Shown piece after piece: positions 32,925 through 47,944 of a stretch of DNA of 64,000 nt. Made by a program: the position numbers and the translations under genes. Source of the DNA: Lamellibrachia columna (taxonomy: Eukaryota; Annelida; Polychaeta; Sabellida; Siboglinidae). The notes below the pieces were generated by a model. The model made no database searches. It had not been told where the DNA came from and saw only the letters and a program-made list of their open reading frames with translations. How positions within the stretch are numbered: position 1 is the stretch's first letter; every line of letters starts with the position of its first letter. The stretch covers positions 1,249,501 through 1,313,500 of the forward strand of contig OY759269.1 of the NCBI GenBank assembly GCA_963662155.1. The letters are read 5' to 3'.

Positions 32925-35900
32925 GTACGTGTGTGTATTGTAACGGTGGTACCTTTGTGAATGCCCGAGCTATAACCTCACTACGTGTGTGTATTGTAAC
33001 GGTGATACCTTTGTGAATGCCCGAGCTATAACCTCACTACGTGTGTGTATTGTAACGGTGATACCTTTGTGAATGCCCGAGCTATAACCTCACTACGTGT
33101 GTGTATTGTAACGGTGATACCTTTGTGAATGCCCGAGCATAACCTCACTACGTGTGTGTATTGTAACGGTGATACCTTTGTGAATGCCCGAGCTATAACC
33201 TCACTACGTTTGTGTATTGTAATGGTGATACCTTTGTGAATGCCCGAGCTATAACCTCACTACGTGTGTGTATTGTAACGGTGATACCTTTGTGAATGCC
33301 CGAGCTATAACCTCACTACGTGTGTGTATTGTAACGGTGATACCTTTGTGAATGTCCGAGCATAACCTCACTACGTGTGTGTATTGTAATGGTGATACCT
33401 TTGTGAATGCCCGAGCTATAACCTCACTACGTGTGTGTATTGTAACGGTGGTACCTTTGTGAATGCCCGAGCTATAACCTCACTACGTTTGTGCATTGTA
33501 ATGGTGATACCTTTGTGAATGTCCGAGCATAACCTCACTACGTGTGTATTGTAATGGTGATACCTTTGTGAATGCCCGAGCTATAACCTCACTACGTGTG
33601 TGTGTATTGTAACGGTGATACCTTTGTGAATGCCCGAGCTCTAACCTCACTACGTGTGTGTATTGTAACGGTGATACCTTTGTGAATGCCCGAGCTATCA
33701 CCTCACTACGTTTGTGTATTGTAATGGTGATACCTTTGTGAATGTCCGAGCATAACCTCACTACGTGTGTGTATTGTAATGGTGATACCTTTGTGAATGC
33801 CCGAGCTATAACCTCACTACGTGTGTGTGTTGTAACGGTGATACCTTTGTGAATGCCCGAGCTATAACCTCACTACGTGTGTGTATTGTAACGGTGGTAC
33901 CTTTGTGAATGCCCGAGCTATAACCTCACTACGTGTGTGTATTGTAACGGTGATACCTTTGTGAATGCCCGAGCTATAACCTCACTACGTGTGTGTATTG
34001 TAACGGTGATACCTTTGTGAATGCCCGAGCTATAACCTCACTACGTTTGTGTATTGTAATGGTGATACCTTTGTGAATGTCCGAGCATAACCTCACTACG
34101 TGTGTGTATTGTAATGGTGATACCTTTGTGTATGTCCGAGTTATAACCTCACTACGTGTGTGTGTATTGTAATGGTGATACCTTTGTGAATGCCCGAGCT
34201 ATAACCTCACTACGTTTGTGTATTGTAATGGTGATACCTTTGTGAATGCCCGAGCTATAACCTCACTACGTGTGTGTATTGTAACGGTGGTACCTTGGTG
34301 AATGCCCGAGCTATAACCTCACTACGTGTGTGTGTATTGTAACGGTGATACCTTTGTGAATGCCCGAGCTATAACCTCACTACGTGTGTGTGTATTGTAA
34401 TGGTGATACCTTTGTGAATGCCCGAGCTATAACCTCACTACGTGTGTGTATTGTAATGGTGATACTTTTTGTGAATGCCAGAGCTATAACTTCACTACGT
34501 GTGTGTATTGTAATGGTGATACCTTTGTGAATGCCCGAGCTATAACCTGACTACGTTTGTGTATTGTAATGGTGATACCTTTGTGAATGCCCGAGCTATA
34601 ACCTCACTACGTGTGTGTATTGTAACGGTGGTACCTTTGTGAATGCCCGAGCTATAACCTCACTACATGTGTGTGTATTGTAACGGTGATACCTTTGTGA
34701 ATGCCCGAGCTATAACCTCACTACGTGTGTGTGTATTGTAATGGTGATACCTTTGTGAATGCCCGAGCTATAACCTCACTACGTGTGTGTATTGTAATGG
34801 TGATACCTTTGTGAATGCCCGAGCTATAACCTCACTACGTGTGTGTGTTGTAACGGTGATACCTTTGTGAATGCCCGAGCATAACCTCACTACGTGTGTG
34901 TATTGTAACGGTGATACCTTTGTGAATGCCCGAGCTATAACCTCACTACGTTTGTGTATTGTAATGGTGATACCTTTGTGAATGCCCGAGCTATAACCTC
35001 ACTACGTGTGTGTATTGTAACGGTGATACCTTTGTGAATGCCCGAGCTATAACCTCACTACGTGTGTGTATTGTAACGGTGATACCTTTGTGAATGTCCG
35101 AGCATAACCTCACTACGTGTGTGTATTGTAATGGTGATACCTTTGTGAATGCCCGAGCTATAACCTCACTACGTGTGTGTATTGTAATGGTGATACCTTT
35201 GTGAATGCCCGAGCTATAACCTCACTACGTTTGTGTATTGTAATGGTGATACCTTTGTGAATGCCCGAGCTATAACCTCACTACGTGTGTGTATTGTAAC
35301 GGTGATACCTTTGTGAATGCCCGAGCTCTAACCTCACTACGTGTGTGTATTGTAACGGTGATACCTTTGTGAATGCCCGAGCTATAACCTCACTACGTTT
35401 GAGTATTGTAATGGTGATACCTTTGTGAATGTCCGAGCATAACCTCACTACGTGTGTGTATTGTAATGGTGATACCTTTGTGAATGCCCGAGCTATAACC
35501 TCACTACGTGTGTGTATTGTAATGGTGATACCTTTGTGAATGTCGGAGCTATAACCTCACTACGTGTGTGTGTATTGTAACGGTGATACCTTTGTGAATG
35601 CCCGAGCATAACCTCACTACGTGTGTGTATTGTAACGGTGATACCTTTGTGAATGCCCGAGCTATAACATCACTACGTTTGTGTATTGTAATGGTGATAC
35701 ATTTGTGAATGCCCGAGCTATAACCTCACTACGTGTGTGTATTGTAACGGTGGTACCTTTGTGAATGCCCGAGCTATAACCTCACTACATGTGTGTGTAT
35801 TGTAACGGTGATACCTTTGTGAATGCCCGAGCTATAACCTCACTACGTGTGTGTGTATTGTAATGGTGATACCTTTGTGAATGCCCGAGCTATAACCTCA

Positions 35901-38900
35901 CTACGTGTGTGTGTATTGTAATGGTGATACCTTTGTGAATGCCCGAGCTATAACCTCACTACGTGTGTGTGTTGTAACGGTGATACCTTTGTGAATGCCC
36001 GAGCTATAACCTCACTACGTGTGTGTGTTGTAACGGTGATACCTTTGTGAATGCCCGAGCTATAACCTCACTACGTGTGTGTATTGTAACGGTGGTACCT
36101 TTGTGAATGCCCGAGCTATAACCTCACTACGTGTGTGTATTGTAACGGTGATACCTTTGTGAATGCCCGAGCTATAACCTCACCAAGTGTGTGTATTGTA
36201 ACGGTGATACCTTTGTGAATGCCCGAGCTATAACCTCACTACGTTTGTGTATTGTAATGGTGATACCTTTGTGAATGTCCGAGCATAACCTCACTACGTG
36301 TGTGTATTGTAATGGTGATACCTTTGTGAATGTCCGAGCTATAACCTCACTACGTGTGTGTGTATTGTAATGGTGATACCTTTGTGAATGCCAGAGCTAT
36401 AACCTCACTACGTTTGTGTATTGTAATGGTGATACCTTTGTGAATGCCCGAGCTATAACCTCACTACGTGTGTGTATTGTAACGGTGGTACCTTTGTGAA
36501 TGCCCGAGCTATAACCTCACTACGTGTGTGTATTGTAAAGGTGATACCTTTGTGAATGCCCGAGCTATAACCTCACTACGTGTGTGTGTATTGTAATGGT
36601 GATACCTTTGTGAATGCCCGAGCTATAACCTCACTACGTGTGTGTATTGTAATGGTGATACTTTTGTGAATGCCCGAGCTATAACCTCACTACGTGTGTG
36701 TATTGTAATGGTGATACCTTTGTGAATGCCCGAGCTATAACCTCACTACGTTTGTGTATTGTAATGGTGATACCTTTGTGAATGCCCGAGCTATAACCTC
36801 ACTACGTGTGTGTATTGTAACGGTGGTACCTTTGTGAATGCCCGAGCTATAACCTCACTACGTGTGTGTGTATTGTAACGGTGATACCTTTGTGAATGCC
36901 CGAGCTATAACCTCACTACGTGTGTGTGTATTGTAATGGTGATAACTTTGTGAACGCCCGAGCTATAACCTCACTACGTGTGTGTATTGTAATGGTGATA
37001 CCTTTGTGAATGCCCGAGCTATAACCTCACTACGTGTGTGTATTGTAATGGTGATACCTTTGTGAATGCCCGATCTATAACCTCACTACGTTTGTGTATT
37101 GTAATGGTGATACCTTTGTGAATGTCCGAGCATAACCTCACTACGTGTGTGTATTGTAATGGTGATACCTTTGTGAATGCCCGAGCTATAACCTCACTAC
37201 GTGTGTGTGTATTGTAACGGTGATACCTTTGTGAATGCCCGAGCTATAACCTCACTACGTGTGTGTATTGTAATGGTGATACCTTTGTGAATGCCCGAGC
37301 TATAACCTCACTACGTTTGTGTATTGTAATGGTGATACCTTTGTGAATGTCCGAGCATAACCTCACTACGTGTGTGTATTGTAATGGTGATACCTTTGTG
37401 AATGCCCGAGCTATAACCTCACTACGTGTGTGTGTATTGTAACGGTGATACCTTTGTGAATGCCCGAGCTATAACCTCACTACGTGTGTGTGTATTGTAA
37501 AGGTGATACCTTTGTGAATGCCCGAGCTATAACCTCACTACGTGTGTGTATTGTAATGGTGATACCTTTGTGAATGTCCGAGCTATAACCTCACTACGTG
37601 TGTGTGTATTGTAATGGTGATACCTTTGTGAATGCCCGAGCTATAACCTCACTACGTGTGTGTATTGTAACGGTGGTACCTTTGTGAATGCCCGAGCAAT
37701 AACCTCACTACGTGTGTGTATTGTAATGGTGGTACCTTTGTGAATGCCCGAGCTATAACCTCACTACGTGTGTGTATTGTAACGGTTTGTACCTTTGTGA
37801 ATGCCCGAGCATAACCTCACTACGTGTGTTTATTGTAATGGTGGTACCTTTGTGAATGCCCGAGCTATAACCTCACTACGTGTGTGTATTGTAATGGTGA
37901 TACCTTTGTGAATGCCCGAGCTATAACCTCACTACGTTTGTGTATTGTAATGGTGATACCTTTGTGAATGCCCGAGCTATAACCTCACTACGTGTGTGTA
38001 TTGTAACGGTGGTACCTTTGTGAATGCCCGAGCTATAACCTCACTACGTGTGTGTGTATTGTAACGGTGATACCTTTGTGAATGCCCGAGCTATAACCTA
38101 ACTACGTGTGTGTGTATTGTAATGGTGATACCTTTGTGAATGCCCGAGCTATAACCTCACTACGTGTGTGTATTGTAATGGTTATACCTTTGTGAATGTC
38201 CGAGCTATAACCTCACTACGTGTGTGTGTATTGTAATGGTGATAACTTTGTGAATGCCCGAGCTCTAACTTCACTACGTGTGTGTATTGTAATGGTGATA
38301 CCTTTGTGAATGCCCGAGCTATAACCTCACTACGTGTGTGTATTGTAATGGTGATACCTTTGTGAATGCCCGAGCTATAACCTCACTACGTTTGTGTATT
38401 GTAATGGTGATACCTTTGTGAATGTCCGAGCATAACCTCACTACGTGTGTGTATTGTAATGGTGATACCTTTGTGAATGCCCGAGCTATAACCTTAATAC
38501 GTGTGTGTGTATTGTAACGGTGATACCTTTGTGAATGCCCGAGCTATAACCTCACTACGTGTGTGTGTATTGTAAAGGTGATACCTTTGTGAATGCCCGA
38601 GCTATAACCTCACTACGTGCGTGTATTGTAATGGTGATACCTTTGTGAATGTCCGAGCTATAACCTCACTACGTGTGTGTATTGTAATGGTGGTACCTTT
38701 GTGAATGCCCGAGCTATAACCTCACTACGTGTGTGTGTATTGTAACGGTGATACCTTTGTGAATGTCCGAGCTATAACCTCACTACGTGTGTGTGTATTG
38801 TAATGGTGGTACCTTTGTGAATGCCCGAGCTATAACCTCACTACGTGTGTGTATTGTAAAGGTGGTACCTTTGTGAATGCCCGAGCTGTAGCCTCAGTAG

Positions 38901-39110
38901 TGTGTGTATTGTAACGGTGATGTCTTTGTGAATGCCCGAGCTGTAACCTCAATACGTGTGTGTATTGTAACGGTGATACCTTTGCGAATGCCCGAGCTGT
39001 AGCCTCAGTAGTGTGTGTATTGTAACGGTGATATCTTTGTGAATGCCCGAGCTGTAGCCTCAATACGTGTGTGTATTGTGACGGTGATACCTTTATGAAT
39101 GTCCGAGCTA
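32925..39110. repeat. 56-bp minisatellite, copy 1 (about 6.2 kb)
   Basis: About 110 units of 54-58 bp with core GATACCTTTGTGAATGCCCG, ending ATAACCTCACTACG. Length differences come mainly from 2 or 3 or 4 GT units and from GAGCTATAAC versus GAGCATAAC. The last four units (38,885-39,110) are more diverged (CTGTAGCCTCAGTAG) and the same diverged end occurs in copy 2, showing it predates the duplication. Confidence 0.95.
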
Positions 39111-39275
39111 TAACCTCAGGTAGTTGATTGGTGCCAAATGGTGCTTGCTGCTGGAAGGGGTTTCTGTCGGGTCTAGGCAAATCACTGGTTACAACAATTG
39201 GTATTTCTTACACAGACATATATGATAAGATTGACAGCATAGTTGTATTTCTACACCGGAAACGTCACAATGGAC
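39111..39275. repeat. Spacer between arrays, duplicated at 45,399-45,563
   Basis: About 160 bases of non-repetitive sequence, apparently identical in the two places (it includes GGTGCCAAATGGTGCTTGCT). No coding content recognised. Confidence 0.85.
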
Positions 39276-39329
39276 GTTTGAGACACTGTTTTGTCGACAT
39301 CAACGACAGTGGACTATACACATAAGCAT

Positions 39330-42160
39330 CGTCTCGGACCAGTCTCCCACTAAAAATGGACACCTTCAAGGACCAGTCCCCCACTAAAATGGACACTATC
39401 GAGACCCAGTCCACCGCTGGAAATGGACACCCACACGGAACAGTCTCACACTGTGAATGGACACCCTCACGGAACAGTCTCCCACTGTGAGTGGACACCA
39501 TCACGGAACAGTCTCCCACTGTGAATGGACACCCTCACGGAACAGTCTCCCACAGTGAATGGACACCCTTACGGAACAGTCTCCCACTGTGAGTGGACAC
39601 CCTCACGGAACAGTCTCCCACTGTGAGTGGACACCCTCACGGAACAGTCTCCCACAGTGAATGGACACCCTCACGGAACAGTCTCCCACTGTGAATGGAC
39701 ACCCTCACGGAACAGTCTCCCACAGTGAATGGACACCCTCACGGAACAGTCTCCCACTGTGAGTGGACACCCTCACGGAACAGTCTCCCACAGTGAATGG
39801 ACACCCTCACGGAACAGTCTCACACTGTGAATGGACACCATCACGGAACAGTCTCACACTGTGAATGGACACCCACACGAAACAGTCTCACACTGTGAAT
39901 GGACACCCTCACGGAACAGTCTCCCACTGTGAATGGACACCATCACGGAACAGTCTCACACTGTGAATGGACACCCTCACGGAACAGTCTCACACTGTGA
40001 ATGGAACAGTCTCACACTGTGAATGGACACCCACACGGAACAGTCTCACACTGTGAATGGATACCCTCACGGAACAGTCTCCCACTGTGAATGGACACCA
40101 TCACGGAACAGTCTCACAATGTGAATGGACACCCTCATGGACCAGTCTCCCACGGTGAATGGATACCATCACGGACCAGTCTCCCACTGTGAATGGACAC
40201 CATCACGGACCAGTCTCCCACAGTGAATGGACACCCTCATGGACCAGTCTCCCACAGTGAATGGACACCCTCACGGAACAGTCTACCACTGTGAATGGAC
40301 ACCCTCACGGAACAGTCTACCACGGTGAATGGACACCCTCACGGACCAGTCTACCACTGTGAATGGACGCCCTCACGGAACAGTCTACCACTGTGAATGG
40401 ACACCCTCACGGACCAGTCTACCACTGTGAATGGACACCCTCACGGAACAGTCTCCCACTGTGAATGGACACCATCACGGAACAGTCTCACACTGTGAAT
40501 GGACACCCTCACGGAACAGTCTCCTACTGTGAATGGACACCATCACGGACCAGTCTCATGCTGTGAAAGGACACCATCACGGAACAGTCTCCCACTGTGA
40601 GTGGACACCTTCTCGGAACAGTCTCCCACTGTGAATGGACACCCTCACGGACAAGTCTCTCCCACTGTGAATGGACACCCTCACGGAGCAGTCTCACACT
40701 GTGGATGGACACCCACATGGAACAGTCTCACACTGTGAATGGACACCCTCACGGACCAGTCTCCCACTGTGAATGGACACCATCACGGAACAGTCTCCCA
40801 CTGTGAATGGATACCATCACGGAACAATCTCCCACTGTGAATGGATACCCTCAAGGAACAGTCTCCCACAGTGAATGGACACCCTCACGGAACAGTCTCA
40901 CACTGTGAATGGACACCCACACGGGACAGTCTCACACTGTGAATGGACACCCTCACGGACCAGTCTCCCACTGTGAATGGACACTATCACGGAACAGTCT
41001 CCCACTGTGAATGGATACCATCACGGAACAGTCCCCCACAATGAATGGACACCCTCACGGACCAGTCTCCCACTGTGAATTGACACATTTACTGGTCAGT
41101 CCCCCACTGTGAATGGACACATTCACTGATCAGCCTCCCACTGTGAATGGACACATTCGTGGACCAGTCTCCCACTGTAAATTGACACATTCACTGAGCA
41201 GTCTCCCATTGTAAATGGACACCTTCACTGTGCAGTCTCTCACTGTAAATGGACACATTCACTGAGCAGTCTCCCAATGTGAATGGACAAATTCACTGAG
41301 CAGTCTCCCACTGTGAATGGACTAATTCACTGAACAGTCTCCCTCTGTGAATATACACATTCGCGGACGAGTCTCCCACTGTGAACGGACACATTCACTG
41401 AGCAGTCTCCCACTGTGAATGGACACATTCACTGAGCAGTCTCCCACTGTGAACGGACACATTCATGGACCAGTTTTCTACTGTGAGTGCACACCTGGAT
41501 ACATTAACGGACCAGTCTCCCTCTGTGATTGGACACATTCGCGGACCACTCAACAGATGTGAATGGACACATTCACTGACCAGTCTCCCACTGTGAATGA
41601 ACACATTCACTGACCAGTCTCCCACTGTGAATGGACACATTCACTGACCAGTCTCCCACTGTGAATGGACACATTGACGGACTAGTCTCCCTCTGTTACT
41701 GGACACATTCACTGACGAATCTCCCTATGTGAATTGATACATTCACCGACCATTCTCCTTCTGTTAATTGACAAATTCACTGACCAGTCTCCCACTGTGA
41801 ATGGGCACATTCACGGACCAGTCTCCCTCTGTGAATGGACATCATCACGGACCAGTCTCCCACTGTGAATGGACAATTAACTGACCTGTCTCCCTCTGTG
41901 AATGGACACATTCACGGACCAGTCTCTGTCTGTGAATGGACACATTCACTGACCAGTCTCCCACTGTGAATGGACATCATCACGGACCAGTCTCCCACTG
42001 TGAATGGACACATTCAGTGACCTGTCTCCCACTGTGAATGGACATCATCACGGACCAGTCTCCATCTTTAATTGGACACCCTCACCAACAAATGTCCCGG
42101 AATGGACTGACGCCCTCACTGACCAATGTCCCGCTATGGTCTGACACCCTGACGGACCAA
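39330..42160. repeat. 34-bp minisatellite, copy 1
   Basis: About 83 units of 34 bp (core CAGTCTCCCACTGTGAATGG). The left two-thirds has ACACCCTCACGGAA-type units, the right third has ACACATTCACTGACC-type units, in the same order in copy 2. Confidence 0.95.
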
Positions 42161-42671
42161 TGTCCCGCACACGGACCTCACGGTCCTCACGGTCCATCGA
42201 CGCGGACAGCCTTATTTAGTCCTCGCAAAGCACACAACATCAACGGACGGACATTGCCACCGAGGCCTTGCAAGTGCACTTAAACAACGTATTAGGAGAA
42301 CTACGCGGATTAGCTGTTGTGATGTGTGTACAACCACTTCTCATAGACTCCTCCCTACAGCGCCAATAGCCTCGTCTCGACCGTCGTTGGACAACGTCAT
42401 TTCCTACGTTGGCTGATTGCACTTCGGCAAACAAATGCCATTGTCCTTGACGAGGTCGCTTCGTTTCCCCGCGGCCTCTTTCGCTCCGGCTCGCTACCGC
42501 AGCTCGCTGCCGGAGTCCGTTCGAACTGCCGCCGTCAGCAGTACAAGGTCTCGTTCATTCCTTTATGTCCACGTAAGAAAGTAGCTGTTATTCGGCCCGG
42601 AAAAGATGGTCGTCTCACAAGTGCAACGGTAAATGTTGAAGGAATAGTTTCGTCACAGTGGGTTTTCGCAG
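42161..42671. repeat. Single-copy block, duplicated at 47,945-48,454
   Basis: About 510 bases, apparently identical in the two copies. It includes a short region rich in GCTCGCTACCGCAGCTCGCT. I recognise no gene; the minus frame of 64 codons (42,434-42,240) has no known motif. Confidence 0.85.
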
Positions 42672-42760
42672 ATTTAGCAAGATTGACATCCAAAACAAAA
42701 AACCCAGGCGACAAGTGGACAAGGAAGGCATTCCTTTATCGGAAGTCCAACGAGTATTCT
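42672..42760 (-). pseudogene. CR1-like 3' UTR fragment (copy 1)
   Basis: Read minus, this has GTTGGACTTCCGATAA, GCCTTCCTTGTCCACTTG and GGATGTCAATCTTGCTAAA, which align in order with the 3' UTR of the CR1 copy at 12,606-12,696. It is joined on its right (5' side) to the 30-bp array. Confidence 0.75.
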
Positions 42761-42920
42761 GTATGTGTAACCCACACTGCGGAGTATTCTGTATGTGTAA
42801 CCCACACTGCGGAGTATTCTGTATGTGTAACCCACACTGCGGAGTATTCTGTATGTGTAACCCACACTGCGGAGTATTCTGTATGTGGAACCCACACTGC
42901 GGAGTATTCTGTATGTATAA
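42754..42920. repeat. 30-bp minisatellite, duplicated part
   Basis: Five to six units with core GAGTATTCTGTATGTGTAAC. It ends abruptly at about 42,917 in the 56-bp array, the junction of the segmental duplication. Confidence 0.9.
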
Positions 42921-45398
42921 CCTCACTACGTGTGTGTATTGTAACGGTGATACCTTTGTGAATGCCCGAGCTATAACCTCACTACGTGTGTGTATTGTAA
43001 CGGTGATACCTTTGTGAATGCCCGAGCATAACCTCACTACGTGTGTGTATTGTAACGGTGATACCTTTGTGAATGCCCGAGCTATAACCTCACTACGTTT
43101 GTGTATTGTAATGGTGATACCTTTGTGAATGCCCGAGCTATAACCTCACTACGTGTGTGTACTGTAACGGTGATACCTTTGTGAATGCCCGAGCTATAAC
43201 CTCACTACGTGTGTGTATTGTAACGGTGATACCTTTGTGAATGTCCGAGCATAACCTCACTACGTGTGTGTATTGTAATGGTGATACCTTTGTGAATGCC
43301 CGAGCTATAACTTCACTACGTGTGTGTGTTGTACCGGTGATACCTTTGTGAATGTCCGAGCTATAACCTCACTACGTGTTTGTATTGTAATGGTTGTACC
43401 TTTGTGAATGCCCGAGCTATAACCTCACTACGTTTGTGTATTGTAATGGTGATACCTTTGTGAATGTCCGATCATAACCTCACTACGTGTGTGTATTGTA
43501 ATGGTGATACCTTTGTGAATGTCCGAGCTATAACCTCATTACGTGTGTGTGTATTGTAATGGTGATACGTTTGTGAATGCCCGAGCTATAACCTCACTAC
43601 GTTTGTGTATTGTAATGGTGATACCTTTGTGAATGCCCGAGCTATAACCTCACTACGTGTGTGTATTGTAACGGTGGTACCTTTGTGAATGCCCGAGCTA
43701 TAACCTCACTACGTGTGTGTGTGTATTGTAACGGTGATACCTTTGTGAATGCCCGAGCTATAACCTCACTACGTGTGTGTGTATTGTAATGGTGATACCT
43801 TTGTGAATGCCCGAGCTATAACCTCACTACGTGTGTGTATTGTAACGGTGGTACCTTTGTGAATGCCCGAGCTATAACCTCACTACGTTTGTGTATTGTA
43901 ATGGTGATACCTTTGTGAATGCCCGAGCTATAACCTCACTACGTGTGTGTATTGTAACGGTTGTACATTTGTGAATGCCCGAGCTATAACCTCACTACAT
44001 GTGTGTGTATTGTAACGGTGATACCTTTGTGAATGCCCGAGCTATAACCTCACTACGTGTGTGTGTATTGTAATGGTGATACCTTTGTGAATGACCGAGC
44101 TATAGCCTCACTACGTGTGTGTATTGTAATGGTGATACCTTTGTGAATGTCCGGTCTATAACCTCACTACGTGTGTGTGCATTGTAATGGTGATATCTTT
44201 GTGAATGTCCGAGCTATAACCTCACTACGTTTGTGTATTGTAATGGTGATACATTTGTGAATGCCCGAGCTATAACCTCACTACGTGTGTGTATTGTAAT
44301 GGTGATACCTTTGTGAATGCCCGAGCTATAACCTCACTACATTTGTGTATTGTAATGGTGATACCTTTGTGAATGTCCGAGCATAACCTCACTACGTGTG
44401 TGTATTGTAATGGTGATACCTTTGTGAATGCCCGAGCTATAACCTCACTACGTGTGTGTGTATTGTAACGGTGATACCTTTGTGAATGCCCGAGCTATAA
44501 CCTCACTACGTGTGTGTGTATTGTAAAGGTGATACCTTTGTGAATGCCCGAGCTATAACCTCACTACGTGTGTGTTTTGTAATGGTGATACCTTTGTGAA
44601 TGTCCGAGCTATAACCTCACTACGTGTGTGTGTATTGTAATGGTGATACCTTTGTGAATGCCCGAGCTATAACCTCACTACGTTTGTGTATTGTAATGGT
44701 GGTACCTTTGTGAATGCCCGAGCTATAACCTCACTACGTGTGTGTATTGTAACGGTGGTACCTTTGTGAATGCCCGAGCTATAACCTCACTACGTGTGTG
44801 TATTGTAATGGTGGTACCTTTGTGAATGCCCGAGCTATAACCTCACTACGTGTGTGTATTGTAACGGTGGTACCTTTGTGAATGCCCGAGCATAACCTCA
44901 CTACGTGTGTGTATTGTAATGGTGGTACCTTTGTGAATGCCCGAGCTATAACCTCACTACGTGTGTGTATTGTAATGGTGGTACCTTTGTGAATGCCCGA
45001 GCTATAACCTCACTACGTGTGTGTGTATTGTAACGGTGATACCTTTGTGAATGTCCGAGCTATAACCTCACTACGTGTGTGTGTATTGTAATGTTGGTAC
45101 CTTTGTGAATGCCCGAGCTATAACCTCACTACGTGTGTGTATTGTAAAGGTGGTACCTTTGTGAATGCCCGAGCTGTAGCCTCAGTAGTGTGTGTATTGT
45201 AACGGTGATGTCTTTGTGAATGCCCGAGCTCTATCCTCAATACGTGTGTGTATTGTAACGGTGATACCTTTGCGAATGCCCGAGCTGTAGCTTCAGTAGT
45301 GTGTGTATTGTAACGGTGATATCTTTGTGAATGCCCGAGCTGTAGCCTCAATACGTGTGTGTATTGTGACGGTGATACCTTTATGAATGTCCGAGCTA
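42921..45398. repeat. 56-bp minisatellite, copy 2 (about 2.5 kb)
   Basis: About 44 units of the same family as 32,925-39,110, with the same diverged terminal units at the right. Confidence 0.95.
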
Positions 45399-45563
45399 TA
45401 ACCTCAGGTAGTTGATTGGTGCCAAATGGTGCTTGCTGCTGGAAGGGGTTTCTGTCGGGTCTAGGCAAATCACTGGTTACAACAATTGGTATTTCTTACA
45501 CAGACATATATGATAAGATTGACAGCATAGTTGTATTTCTACACCGGAAACGTCACAATGGAC
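45399..45563. repeat. Spacer, second copy
   Basis: Matches 39,111-39,275 base for base as far as I can compare; offset 6,288. Confidence 0.85.
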
Positions 45564-47944
45564 GGTCTCCCATTGTAAATGGACACCCTCACGGAACAGT
45601 CTCACACTGTGAATGGACACCCACACGGAACAGTCTCACACTGTGAATGGACACCCTCACGGAACAGTCTCCCACAGTGAATGGACACCATCACGGAACA
45701 GTCTCACACTGTGATTGGACACCCTCACGGAACAGTCTCACACTGTGAATGGAACAGTCTCACACTGTGAATGGACACCCACACGGAACAGTCTCACACT
45801 GTGAATGGACACCCTCACGGAACATTCTCCCACTGTGAATGGACACCATCACGGAACAGTCTCACAATGTGAATGGACACCCTCATGGACCAGTCTCCCA
45901 CGGTGAATGGATACCATCACGGACCAGTCTCCCACTGTGAATGGACACCATCACGGACCAGTCTCCCACAGTGAATGGACACTCTCATGGACCAGTCTCC
46001 CACAGTGAATGGACACCCTCACGGAACAGTCTACCACTGTGAATGAACACCCTCACGGAACAGTCTACCACTGTGAATGGACACCCTCACGGACCAGTCT
46101 ACCACTGTGAATGGACACCCTCACGGACCAGTCTACCACTGTGAATGGACACCCTCACGGAACAGTCTACCACTGTGAATGGACACCCTCACGGACCAGT
46201 CTACCACTGTGAATGGACACCCTCACGGAACAGTCTCCCACTGTGAATGGACACCATCACGGAACAGTCTCACACTGTGAATGGACACCCTCACGGACCA
46301 GTCTCCCACTGTGAATGGACACCATCACGGAACAGTCTCCTACTGTGAATGGACACCCTCACGGAACAGTTTCCCACTGTGAATGGACACCATCACGGAA
46401 CAGTCTCACACTGTGAATGGACACCCTCACGGACCAGTTTCCCACTGTGAATGGACACCCTCACGGAACAGTCTCCTACTGTGAATGGACACCATCACGG
46501 ACCAGTCTGATGCTGTGAAAGGACACCATCACGGAACAGTCTCCCACTGTGAATGGACACCTTCTCGGAACAGTCTCCCACTGTGAATGGACACCCTCAC
46601 GGACAAGTCTCCCACTGTGAATGGACACCCTCACGGAGCAGTCTCACACTGTGGATGGACACCCACACGGAACAGTCTCACACTGTGAATGGACACCCTC
46701 ACGGACCAGTCTCCCACTGTGAATGGACACCATCACGGAACAGTCTCCCACTGTGAATGGATACCATCACGGAACAATCTCCCACTGTGAATGGATACCC
46801 TCAAGGAACAGTCTCCCACAGTGAATGGACACCCTCACGGAACAGTCTCACACTGTGAATGGACACCCACACGGAACAGTCTCACACTGTGAATGGACAC
46901 CCTCACGGACCAGTCTCCCACTGTGAATGGACACTATCACGGAACAGTCTCCCACTGTGAATGGATACCATCACGGAACAGTCCCCCACAATGAATGGAC
47001 ACCCTCACGGACCAGTCTCCCACTGTGAATTGACACATTTACTGGTCAGTCCCCCACTGTGAATGGACACATTCACTGATCAGCCTCCCACTGTGAATGG
47101 ACACATTCGTGGACCAGTCTCCCACTGTAAATTGACACATTCACTGAGCAGTCTCCCATTGTAAATGGACACATTCACTGTGCAGTCTCTCACTGTAAAT
47201 GGACACATTCACTGAGCAGTCTCCCAATGTGAATGGACAAATTCACTGAGCAGTCTCCCACTGTGAATGGACTAATTCACTGAACAGTCTCCCTCTGTGA
47301 ATATACACATTCGCGGACGAGTCTCCCACTGTGAACGGACACATTCACTGAGCAGTCTCCCACTGTGAATGGACACATTCACTGAGCAGTCTCCCACTTT
47401 GAATGAACACATTCACTGAGCAGTCTCCCACTGTGAACGGACACATTCATGGACCAGTTTTCTACTGTGAGTGCACACATGGATACATTAACGGACCAGT
47501 CTCCCTCTGTGATTGGACACATTCGCGGACCACTCAACAGATGTGAATGGACACATTCACTGACCAGTCTCCCACTGTGAATGAACACATTCACTGACCA
47601 GTCTCCCACTGTGAATGGACACATTCACTGACCAGTCTCCCACTGTGAATGGACACATTGACGGACTAGTCTCCCTCTGTTTCTGGACACATTCACTGAC
47701 GAATCTCCCTATGTGAATTGATACATTCACCGACCATTCTCCTTCTGTTAATTGACAAATTCACTGACCAGTCTCCCACTGTGAATGGGCACATTCACGG
47801 ACCAGTCTCCCTCTGTGAATGGACACATTCACGGACCAGTCTCTGTCTGTGAATGGACACATTCACTGACCAGTCTCCCACTGTGAATGGACATCATCAC
47901 GGACCAGTCTCCCACTGTGAATGGACACTGTGAATGGACCAATG
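45564..47944. repeat. 34-bp minisatellite, copy 2
   Basis: About 70 units with the same left-to-right order of variants as copy 1, but fewer units. Confidence 0.95.

Noticed and set aside
32925..39110. CRISPR array
   Set aside because: Units are contiguous head-to-tail with no unique spacers, lengths vary by GT number, and the genome is animal. The same applies to all other arrays here.
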